Shown here: positions 27,201-39,200 of the stretch, in pieces
How the letters are laid out: every line of letters starts with the position of its first letter
Position numbering within the stretch: the stretch's first letter is position 1
NCBI GenBank assembly: GCA_963678675.1
Contig: OY783199.1
Coordinates: 26,037,546-26,101,545, forward strand
Source of the DNA: Xiphydria camelus
Lineage: Eukaryota > Arthropoda > Insecta > Hymenoptera > Xiphydriidae
Reading direction: 5' to 3'
DNA: 64,000 nt
Notes under the pieces: model-generated
What the model was told of the DNA's origin: nothing
The model's database searches: none
Seen by the model: only the letters and a program-made list of their open reading frames with translations
Made by a program: the position numbers and the translations under genes

Positions 27201-30200
27201 GCAATTCGCCGAACTCACCAAAAAGCCGTACGACACGCACCTCGATAAACTACGAAATTCGATACCGCGGCCACGCTGTCCATTCCGACGAATATTCCAA
27301 GCATTCTGTACCCGGCGAGGCTCGACGAGCGCGCAAGAAGCTTATTAGGTGGAATGGAATAGCGTGTAATAGAATTTATCGACGTCTCTCGGGACGGGAA
27401 GTCTCTCTCTCGCGGGGACAAAAACGGCGAGCGGTTGAACGTAGCGATCGTAAATGCAAAGAAATAGAAATAAACCACGATAGAGAGGGCGCCATTAAGA
27501 TTGGAAGACCCAATTCGAACGTTCTCAGGTCCAGCACTACATTCTCGTGGTCCAAGCGACGGACGGCGGCATCCCGGCGCTATCATCCACCGTCACGGTC
27601 TACTGCAACGTGGTGGACCTCAACGACAACAGCCCGATCTTCGAACCCGGTCCCCACGCGGCGGAAGTCCCGGAGAACACCACCGTGGGCACCGCCGTGC
27701 TCAGCGTCTCGGCGCAGGATCTCGATTCCGGCGACAACGGCAGGGTCGTCTACGCCATCGCGGGCGGCGACGAGAACGGCGACTTCGCAGTCGCGGCCAA
27801 CGGCACCGTCTTCACCAGGAAGCACCTCGACCGGGAAACGAGACCTCTGTACAACCTGGTTCTGAGCGCGACGGACAGTCCCCGACCACCGGCGCGACCT
27901 CTGTCCTCCACCGTTCAGGTTCGTATACGCGCGCGCGCGCGACACGGTACACTGAGAAAAAAAAAGATTAAAATTGATTCTGTTAGAAGGATAATCTGAG
28001 TACGAAAGGTAAAACAGATCAAAAATTATCCTTCCAGGGTATAAAATTTAACCTTCCTTATAGAATAATTTTCGATCCACTTTACCTTTCGTACTCAGAT
28101 TATCCTTCTGACAGAATCATTTTTAATCTTTTTTTTTCTCAGTGTAATGAGAAAAATACGCGATTCGCGAGATCCGGCATCTCTCGTGCTCGTTTACACG
28201 GGAATAACGACGTCGTTTCGCGTCGATTCCGCGTTACAGGTCACCGTGGTCCTGCTGGACGTCAACGACGTGGCTCCCGAATTTATTTCCCCCGGTCAAA
28301 CGTCCATCATGGAGAACACACCGTCCAACACGGTGGTGATGGCGATAAAGGCGATCGACCGAGACGAAGGAAGAAACGGCTACGTGGAATATTCCCTGGA
28401 AGACAACAGCCTGCCCTTCACTCTGGGAGCGGTCGACGGTCTCCTCCGCGTGTCCAGTCCCCTGGACAGGGAGCTCAGGCCGAACTACACTCTCGAGGTG
28501 ACGGCGAAGGACCGAGGGGAATCCCCGAAGTCGTCATCGGCCACCGTCCTCGTCACGGTCCTCGACGAGAATGACAACTCGCCGGTTTTCGATCCTCGTC
28601 AATATTCCGCCACCGTCGCGGAGAACGCCAGCATCGGTGCCAGCGTGCTTCAGGTGAGTTCACCTTTCCACCCGGTCGTTCGCGCTCCCCCCCCCCCCCC
28701 CTCCCGAGGAATTGCGAATTTCTGCGTTCCCCCCTCTCTCCCCCTCGCGCGAGCGTCACTCGGGCGCGCACGGTCGAAATATTTTATTCAAAGGTTTTCG
28801 CGTCGTCGCGATTCCGTCGCTGCAGGTATCAGCGATGGACAGGGACGAGGGAGCCAACGGCAGGGTTCGCTACAGCATCGCGGCCGGCGACGACAATCGG
28901 GACTTCACCATTTCCGAGGACGGCGGTGTGATGAGGGTCGCGAAGAACCTCAACTTCGAGAGGAAGGCCAGGTACCACCTGACGGTCCGCGGCGAGGACT
29001 GCGCCCAGGAAATCGGCGAGAGCTCGCGCCACGACACCGCGGAAGTGACCATATCCGTTTTGGACATCAACGACAACGCCCCGGTCTTTCTGGACTCGCC
29101 GTATCTGGCTCACGTCATGGAGAACATGGTACCGCCCGGTGGTGGTTTCGTGATACAGGTAATCACTGATTAGTAGGCGGTTTCGCTACGGCATATTGCT
29201 CCACTATTAACTCAACCGCGCGCGCGCGCGCAGTATCCCACTTAATGCGGTGCTATGCGGTGGGACGGGAGAAATAAAACGCGCGGACGTATAAGCGCGA
29301 CTCGGTGTCACCACGAGCGCGCGTTACCGCGGTGCTCCCGGCGCCGCCGATCCACATTTTCCGCCAGTTCGCCCGCTGCGAGACGATTGAGAAATTACGA
29401 ACGATCGCCGGCGCCAATTAGCGACGAATGATCGCGCGACTCTCACCTGCGCGGCACTACTCGCGTGTCCGCGTAACCGAAGGCGCTTTAAAAGAAAAAG
29501 GGGTAATTCCAATCGAGCGCGATTTCGCGTTGCGCAGGTCAAGGCGTACGACGCCGACACTCCGCCGTACAACGATCAAGTGAGGTACTTCCTGAAGGAG
29601 GGGGACACCGATCTCTTTCGCATCAACGCCAGCACCGGTGACATCTTTCTCTTGCGCTCCCTCGACAGGGAAGTCGCGCCGGAATACACTCTCACCCTGG
29701 TGGCGATGGATACCGGTAAGCGAATGCGCGTTTCCTTTGCCTATTCGTATCCGCAGTACGCGCGAGTTTCCTCGTTTCGATCGAGTCTCAACGTCACCGC
29801 GCTGACAAAAAAAAAAGTCGGCGCACGTCTCGCGACACGGCATCGTCGCCGCGGATTCCCTCAACCCGAGCGGACGGGGTTGCGTATACGTGCGGTGCAC
29901 CTTACCATTTAATATACACATCATTAATAACGTGTTTTCCGAAGTGTGCCCTTACGTTGCACTTTAAGTGCGTGCCGCGATGCACGCATGCGCCGTAGGT
30001 ACAGCGGGGTCGGGCCGAGAGCCGAGCGCGTACCTAGATATAGATGGGAGATAGAGACACACGGAGGCCGAGGAAAATAAACCAATAGAGGAAATAGGAA
30101 TGCGGGACCGCGAGAGGACTCGGGATTTAGGCTCCGTTCACAGTGATTTTACTCCGTGTCGCGATATCGCGTGTGCGGCGAATTCACGGGTGAATTCTCG

Positions 30201-33200
30201 TTTCGTTGACAATTTTTCAGCTCGAGCTGTTTTAATTATCAGATCTCTCTGATTTGCGCGAATAGTCGATCCGAAAATCGCTGCAACTTCATCGATGCTG
30301 TGTGTACTCTAGAAAATTCTAATTCGCGTTAATTTCTCCAAAAAATTAATCGCTCGTTTCACGCGAATAGGTATAAAAGCGACGAACGGTGAAATTTTCT
30401 CACGGAAGAACGTTTTTCCACGAGGATTTCATCCGGCCGGATGAAAAAGCTGTACATCGCTCGGGATAGCGAATATTGATTAATGGTACTCGCGGCAAAA
30501 TTCTATAGCCTCGATTTTACGGCTGTCTATAGAGTTCCGGAGGAGGATGGCGCGATCGACAAAGCGAATGTACGCGTTGTGAAAATAGCCTAAGAAATGA
30601 GAGGAAGGAGGCAGAGTCCAGAGAAGAGAGGTGGTATAAGGTATACCTCGGGTATAAGGTATAAGGTAGGCACCTACTCTCTCGAGTCCTGAGTCTTGGA
30701 CTCACTCGGGCCCCGAGTCAAGGATTATCTGTGCATCAAACCTCGCGGCGACCGATACGAGTTCTCATATTATTCTTCGCTACGTGCAGCGGCGCCGGTA
30801 AACAACGCGCAAGTTCGAACAAGGATTACTTCTTCGACCGCGATTACTTTCCATCGGTACTCCGATTATCTCGCTGGAACGCCACAATTTCCGTACGTGT
30901 AGTTATTCGATAAACACTCGTCCAAACATTCCGCGGTAAATTTGAAATCGAGGACGAAAATTATCATTCGCGCACAGCAATACAGCATCGCGTCTCTGTG
31001 GATAATCCAATAACAACCCCGCGCGCTCTGACTTTATATAATCGCGATTTTAATAATCCAATTAATCCCTGAAAAATCCGATAAACTGAACGGCCATACT
31101 CATCGATGAAATCAATCGACTCTCGAACATCGGAAACTTCATTCCTCCCGCTGCTCGTTCGTAGACGTCGCTACCCCCGCGTCCCTTCCGAATGCGTGAC
31201 TCGCGCGCGCGGCCACGGCGAAGGTGTGTGCGCGCGCGCGCGAGAGAGTCCAACGTGGGATGGAAGGATGGGCGAGCGTGGTATGTAGGCATCTGAATTC
31301 TCTCGAGACAAAGTGGGCCCGCTGTATGTACTGTGTAGTACATATATAGTACAACGCGCGCGAGTAATCGTACGCCGCCCTCGGCGGCTCTGATAGGCGA
31401 GTCGTGCGACAAACCCTCGTGTCTACGCGCCACGAAATACAAGGGGGTACCGATGCGCCCGATCGGTGCGGATGCGCGCTTTCCCGTAATAGCTTCTCGC
31501 CGTGCGAACTCGTTCGTGCGCGCGCGGACATCGCGAAAATAATTGTAAGCGTGACGCGATAACTACAGTGTAAAACCGCGAGGCGAGGAGACGCGTGGGT
31601 TTATCGGGCGAAATAGGAGGAGGATCACGAAGATCGCGCGAGAGCGAAAGGGATGCGAGAGCGGATCTTTGGTGCCTCGTGTACTTATGGGAACTGTTAT
31701 CTCGCGAGGGTGAGAGAGAGAGAGAGAGAGACATCCGAGTATGGAGAATCTTCGAGTCTCTCTTTATACAAGGACTGTCGAATGCAATGTATACGACGAC
31801 AAGTGCGACGCCTCGAAAAATGCGGTTCAACGCCGAGCGTCGCTTTTCGCTAACGAGAAGATAATATTCACACGGGACGCGCCGTAGGAGCGCGGCGAGT
31901 CCCTCGACAAAGTCGATCCTCTCCACTCTCAGGCCTCCGCGAGGGAATCGCTCGCGGAGAGTTTGCCTATTATCGACAGGTCGTTGATTCCACCGATCGT
32001 GATTTCCGGGGCCGTATCGTGCCCGGTCTTTACGGGTCGACCGCCACCGCCCACACTGCGGCTCCGGCTTAAGGATTCAAATCCGTCGCTGACTTTAATT
32101 GCTATACTCTCGGGACTACGCGTTGCGAGCAGTGTCCCTCTGTTTAACCCTTTAAGTTTTACTGGGAGAATAGTTTCCCACCAGGCCTAAGTCTTCTAGC
32201 TGATATTTTAATGGGAAACTAATATTACACAAGATAAATGTAAATTCTAATACATATGAAAAAATAATATAAATAAGTACTTACTTATCTATAATTTTTT
32301 TATATATCAAAATAATTTTTTCATGGCAAGAAATATTATATACATAAAAAAAAGTTCATATAATGTGTTTCAAAACGGGTCCCAGTCTTCTGCCCCTCAA
32401 AGGGTTTAGTCCGGGAGCCAGCAACGGTTTTCGTTACGTCATAGAGAACAGGGCTAGAATTTTTATGATGAGCTCCTTGTAACGTGTGAACAAAGGAATG
32501 ACTGGTCTGGCAGCGCTCCGAGGGTGGTTTTGGCAACAATATAATTTTTAAAATTAAAAAAAAAAATGGAAGTTACGTCATGTATAACAGGGCTCAAATT
32601 TTTATGAGGGCTTCGTTACAATGCATAAAGACGAGATAGTAAAGTCTGGCACTCTTCCGAGGGTGGAAAGTGGGTGCCAGAAGGGGTTGAAGTAGCTCCA
32701 CATAAAGTCGTCTCACTCGCACTCAAGTGCGCGCATAAGACTATCTCACTCCCACTCAAGTGCGCGCACAATCTATCTCACTCGCACTCAAGTGCGCGCA
32801 GGAGACTATCTCACTCGCAGTCAGGGGCAAGGTTTTTCTGACCTGGCAGGGCGTTTCCACTAGAATTTCGGTCTGGCATCGATAATTTCACTTTTATGGA
32901 GTAAGAGCTACTCCAGACTGCCCCGTTTACACTAAAATAATCAGTCTTAGTTTTTGACATATTATTCGAAATACCTGCCAAAAGTGAAATTATTAATACC
33001 AAACCGAAATTTCGGTGGAAGCACCCTGCCAGAGCAGAAAAACTTTACCCCTGAGTGAGAATGAAATAGTCTTATGCACGCGCGTGAGAAGACAGTCTTA
33101 TACGAACCGCGAAATGCAAAATAAAAAATCGAAATAATGTCTTTGCGGATTAAAAATCATTGCTAGAGGAATTGCTATTATTGAGAATAATATTTTTTGT

Positions 33201-36200
33201 CCAGATTTTAATTTGAGAAATTTAGAATTTAATTGTCGAAATGAATTTCGAAGCTCTTACTCCATAAAAGTGAAATTATCGATGCCAGACCGAAATTCTA
33301 GTGGAAACGCCCTGCCAGGTCAGAAAAACCTTGCCCCTGACTGCGAGTGAGATAGTCTCCTGCGCGCACTTGAGTGCGAGTGAGATAGATTGTGCGCGCA
33401 CTTGAGTGGGAGTGAGATAGTCTTATGCGCGCACTTGAGTGCGAGTGAGACGACTTTATGTGGAGCTACTTCAACCCCTTCTGGCACCCACTTTCCACCC
33501 TCGGAAGAGTGCCAGACTTTACTATCTCGTCTTTATGCATTGTAACGAAGCCCTCATAAAAATTTGAGCCCTGTTATACATGACGTAACTTCCATTTTTT
33601 TTTTTAATTTTAAAAATTATATTGTTGCCAAAACCACCCTCGGAGCGCTGCCAGACCAGTCATTCCTTTGTTCACACGTTACAAGGAGCTCATCATAAAA
33701 ATTCTAGCCCTGTTCTTTATGACGTAAGAAAAACGTTGCTGGCTCCCGGACTAGTTAAGAGGGCGGCAGCCCGATCGAGCAAAGTCCTTCCGCGCCGCGC
33801 GGTATCTGCGCTCCCCGCTGATCACACCCGCGAACTCCGTTGCGAAGGAGACTTCGGTGAACGAGTACCGCGAGAAAATGACGTCACAGTGCGCGACGCG
33901 ACGGCGAATATCGTATAGACGGGAAGCTACCGATTTCAGCGGTGGACAGTGTCGAGCATAGGCGTCGAGGGGGAGGGGGAGTCACGCAGCGCGGCCGATA
34001 CATTTGAATAACGAATTTATTCGAAATTAAATTCGAGGGATGTTCGATGAGGTTCTTATGCGCCGGGAGTTTTTTATACGACACACCCCGGTAGTCCCCC
34101 ACCCCGTGGACGTGGCGCCCCCTTCCCCCTCTGCACCTACATATCTCGCCCCATCCCCGTCGCTCGGTCGGTCGCCGGGCCCGAGGTAGAGAGTGGCCCG
34201 CAGAGTTATGACGCGCGATTATGATAATCGGTCCCCGGTACCTTCCTCCTCCCCCCCCCCTCCCCCTGTTTTCGGCCTTATCTCCCTCTTTTACCCACCA
34301 TGCATCTTTCAGGCCCCAACCGCTCGCATATTATATTCTACTTTATTCATACTCCAGGGCCGTCACACTCCCTTATTCTCTTATTAAAGTGCGCCACTCC
34401 ATTGAAATATTATGATTATTATTCCGGTCCCGCGCGCGGGTACCGTGAATAAATGGGACTCCGCGGGCTCCCCCGTCCGCCCTCCTACTGCCCATCTCAC
34501 CCTCTCGCTCCCTCCGTACCTCGCGCGCGGCGCGCGCTCCTCGGCAATCGGAGAAATTGTTTTTGACTGCGCGCAGCGCGGGCCGCACACCGCACCGGTT
34601 GCCCGTGTCGCCGGGCGTGATTCTAGACGCACGTGTATACGTATAAACATCGTACGTGTATAATATACGACGCGCGGTGCGACGTTGTATCCCCCGCGAT
34701 CGCGACAGTATCTCCGAGGGTTCTTTTTACCCGGTCCCCCCCCCCCCCCGCAGCACGCGACGCGTGTCTAGCGCACCCCTCCGCCGCGGTGCTTCCCCCC
34801 TCCCCGGGCAGCCTCGTTACCGCGGATGATTAATTCGGCGAATGCATCATCCCGGCGCGGTAAAGCGCACCGCGGCCATATTGAAAAGAGGCGCCTCCGC
34901 TCCCTGTCCGACACTCCGACTTCTCGTTATCGATCTCGCGTATACCGACCCACCTGACTACCTACGTGCGTAGCTACGCGGGAGACCTATCGCGTGTACG
35001 TATGCGCATAACACGCGCGCGCATCGAAGCACGCGTGTACAGGAACGTCGCGCTGCGACGCGCAGCTGCGAACGCGCGAGAGAGCCGCGTGATACCGCGA
35101 GCTACAGGATATTATACCCCCGTACCTACGCACTCGATGACCTTGCGCGCGTACGCGACGACGCGACGGTCGACGACGTGACGGACAGCGCCTTCCAGAC
35201 GCGCGAGACGGCGAGGGACGCTCGCGCGGGGATCGAATCCTCCCCGTGCCTGGAATACACTCTCGCGCGCTCCTCTCCCCGGCGATAACGTTTCGCGCGC
35301 GCGGGCAAAGCGCGGAGAGGACGCGCGCGACTGACAGACGGTGGGACTTTAGATTTTCTGATGGAGGCGTTTCGCACGAGACAATGGCGATGAGCCCGAC
35401 AGCACAAGGTCGCGCACATCGGGCCCAACCCCCTCCTCTCTTTCTCTTTCTCGATCTCCGTCTATCTCTCCCTCTGCGTCCCTCCTCCTCGTGCACCTTC
35501 TCCCCTCGAACCACCATACATACTCTTCACCGCACTTTGCAAGCGGACGGGCCCCGCAGCCCGGCATAGCGCTCCCTCGCACTGCGGGCGACGAAGATCC
35601 CGCGCGTAGGTACCTGTACGCGCACACGCGTGTCGTTATGTACGAGGCATTCTCTCTTCTCGCCGCGCCTCACCCTCCACCGCGGTTCTCTCCCGCTCTT
35701 CAGAATTCTCTCGCGCTCGCTCCTCTTTCACGTCGCGTTTGTCTCTCCCCCCTTTGCCTTCTCTCGCGGCGCAGCGCGCGAAGAAACGAGACGAGCGCGC
35801 GCGCCGCAGCGACTGCAGCGACACGTTACGCTCTGCCTTCGAAGAACGCGCGTAGTTGTCCCATTCATACGTGCGAAGATATTGTCGTCGTCTTCGTCAT
35901 CGTCGTCGTCGTCGTCGTCACGGTCCCTGTCATTATTGCGGCAGTTGTCTTTGAGATGACGACGTCGACGAGTCGACATTGCACCCACGTATGTCGGTAC
36001 CTTGCACCTTTGTACGTACGCGTAGGTACGCCGGCTCGATCGGCCTCGCCTTTACAGACGTGATTCCGCGACTCGGGATATTATTGGAAAAAAAATCCTG
36101 GGTATTTCTTTTCTCCGGGGTCAATTTACGGATACCGAGGGCGACCGCGTTAGGTGGGTGGCCTGCGGGACAAAGACACTCGGCAGAAAGCACGACGCGG

Positions 36201-39200
36201 ATCCTGGATCAGGCTTGACGCATCCGAGCCCCGGCTACGGAGGTCTTCTCGCGCGAAACGAGGCGTGCGCGCGATCGATGCGACGAGCGAGGAAGCGCGG
36301 TATGGTATGGGTTGGCGCGGGACACAAACGACCGCGCGCGACGACGGTACCTACACCGGACGCGATCGTAAAGGCGTTCCCGCGGGGGGTTTCGTCGAGG
36401 CACGAACTATCGATTCGCGCTGGGACTTAAAACGGCAAAGCGAGTAGAGTCAACTGATGCTCGATTTTAGGCGTGTGTGGCGAGCTCGGAAAATCGTCGA
36501 ATCATGAGAAAAGACAAAGAAACGCAGGCGACGTATCGTAGAAAGCACGATAAACATTGCGAGGATTACCCGGGTAGGAAAAAATGGCGATCTAGAAAAA
36601 GCCGATCAATCGGTTTACGAAAGGTATGCCTAAGGTCCGTCCAGAAAGCGATTTTTTCTCGTAGGTTGCACAAAGACGCTGCCCGGAAGAAAGAGTTAAC
36701 TTTTGGTCGGATATCGGGCATACTTTTCGTAAACCAATCGGTCAGTTTTTTGCCTATCGCCCTTTTTTTCTATTCGAGTACGCATAACTCTTTGCTGCAA
36801 CGCGCATCGCTGCATGCGCGAACCGGCGTCTTAACCTAAGCTGGCGCAAAGAATGTCGAGATATCATTCACCCACCTCTTCGTTGCCGATCGCTACCACC
36901 GATGAGACGTTCCGCCAAATCGTTGTCCCTCGAGCACACCACCGCTTAATTAATCTGTCGTTTTATTCGTTTTTTTTTTCGCGTTAATTTTAACCCGAAA
37001 CACGCGACTTCGCACACTTCGCACTTCGGAAGAACAAGCTGCGCGGTAGGAGACTGCGCATCGCGGCACCTGGCGCTGACTTTTCGTGAGGCTCCGGTGT
37101 CAGGCTGGTCACCATTCTACAGGGGGCAGTATAAAAAGCCTCTGTGATTTCGCTTGATCAGTAGCTCAATATCCCCTATATCATGCCGTATAACACCATG
37201 CGATGTTACTCTGCGCAAGACTCTGCACCACGTCGGTGCAGCATCGGTTGCTCTCATTCCCTGCAGCACTCTCTCGTGTAAATTCTCGCTCGTTCCCCGC
37301 TTTCTCGAACACTTTCCGTTTCTCTCGCTTCTCTTATTCAAACGCTTCACGCGCGCGCGTTTGTCTTGTAAATTAAGTATTAACGAGGGTGAAAGGGATA
37401 ATGGTGAGTGAGTAAATCCGCCGTATCTAGTATACCGAACGCATTGTTTCGACAGAGCTGGAAATGATCGAGGATTTTCAATTGCTCCGCCTTTTATTTC
37501 AAAGAAATCGATGACGAATAATTATTGATCGAAACTCTATCGTGGATATCGTTCCTCGGAATCGCCTCGTTGCTCGCATTCGTATAAGGTCGTAGAAGAT
37601 GACTCGCGATGGATAAGAGCCCGACGTGTGTTCCCCCCGACGCGCGTCGGTGACGTCCTTACCATTTCGTGTCCGACGCCTTGTACTTCGAGCGTAGGTA
37701 CGCCTCGGTATTCGGTGCAGCCCGAGATATCGTAACGGGGCGCGCACGGGCTCGTGGCGCCGATACTCGAGAGGAGCGAGCGAAGAGAGACTCGGAGAGA
37801 GGGATTTTATCTCTGACAAGAAAATTGGGGCGACGACGCCAACAATGGATGTTCGCTCCTCAACCTCTCCTCCCTCCTCCTCGTCTTCCGCCTCTCTTTC
37901 TCGCCCGCACCTCGTCTTCGCGCGCGCGCGCGCGCCGCTTCTTTCGCTACCGCTTCCGACGCACTTCGGCTTACTCCTTTTGCGCGACACGACAACGGGG
38001 CCCACCCCCGGAGAACTCTCTCCTCGAAACGCGCATTACGCCGCGTACGCGCACTTTCCGACTGATTTTCTCGAATAGCGATCAATCGAGGCGAGGAAGC
38101 TTCCTCCTATCTGCATCCGTCGCCCGGCCCCGCCGCGCGACCATAGCCGTGACAAATCGCGGAGAACGATACAACTCGATCGCGATTAGAATTCCACCGC
38201 GGCGGAGCGCTTCGCACGACGCCCTCGACCGTGTCCTTTGTTCCTCCTCGCTCTGTCGCTTCGCGCCGTAGGAGGGGGGGAGTAGCGCGAGAACAAATCG
38301 CCGCTGATATTACAACGCGCAGCCACGTTAAAAGGCTCATCCCCTTCCGTCACGCCGCTACCATTCGGCGAACTCGAGGCTCCGCAGGGTGCGAGCGCCT
38401 AACGCCCCGACGCGCGTTCCTCGGCGCGTCGCGATTTTAAACGGTGACGTATTAACGACTCGCGCACTTTTTAATTTACTCCCGAGGCACGGCGAGAGGG
38501 CAGCCATTATATTCCCGAAATAATCATTTCGTTTTCGCGTCGCGACCATGCGGAGCGAAAGGGCTAAAGGAGCGAGGAGGTGGCGGTCGAAAGGGGGATT
38601 CGCAACTCGGCACGGCCGGGCGCAAAAGTTCCCGCGTCGATGACCGATCGGCGAGAGGCCGACGTGGGGTGCGAAGTCGACGAAGGAGCGAGGAAGTCGA
38701 TCGAATTATCGAAGGAATTTATATCGTTTCTGAATCGCAGCTCTTGGTTCGTTCGGAGAACACGGGGATGCGTATTCAAATAAATCATTTCTCCGAGTGT
38801 ATATATACAGCTTTATATATAAATCAGCCATATGTACATATATCTACGACGCAGAGAACCATCGGCTCCATTCGATCGGAAGATCTTCCGAACGGCGATC
38901 GATCGTAGATTTCAACTTGAAATATCGAGACCCGCAAAATTCTCGGACGTTAAAATTCGTCGGTGTGGAAAAGAGTCCGAGCGAGATCGCCGCCGGAAAT
39001 GCAGTTTCGTGCCGCGCTACGGCGCGAGTATAACCGGGCCCGGGAGAGCAGCCCTCGCGCTGGAAGGGACCGAAGCAGCGCAGTCGTAACAATACCATAA
39101 ATCATAGTATTCAAATTAACAAAGGTTCGGTAAATTAAAACTGCGGTTGTGCCCGACAGAGGCGAAAGCGCGAATGCCCTTCCCACCTCCTTCTCCTCCA

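Larger units (their letters stand above)
22243..27528. other. ft: ft intron, 5.3 kb
   Basis: Holds a tandem palindromic repeat array (about 23,590-24,860), a CA repeat at about 24,915-24,934, a (CT)n tract near 26,560-26,576 and an AT-rich block at 26,590-27,080. No other exon seen. Confidence 0.8.

Noticed and set aside
32336..33918. Two open frames with the same N-terminal peptide on opposite strands
   Set aside because: They are the two arms of the foldback element read twice; no transposase motifs.
35491..36063. 190-codon open frame ending in a valine-rich hydrophobic run
   Set aside because: The hydrophobic run is the CGT trinucleotide repeat read in one frame, not a membrane helix of a real protein.
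37117..37350. 77-codon minus-strand frame in the large ft intron with moderate complexity
   Set aside because: Could be a retro-element or gene fragment, but I could not match it to any family.
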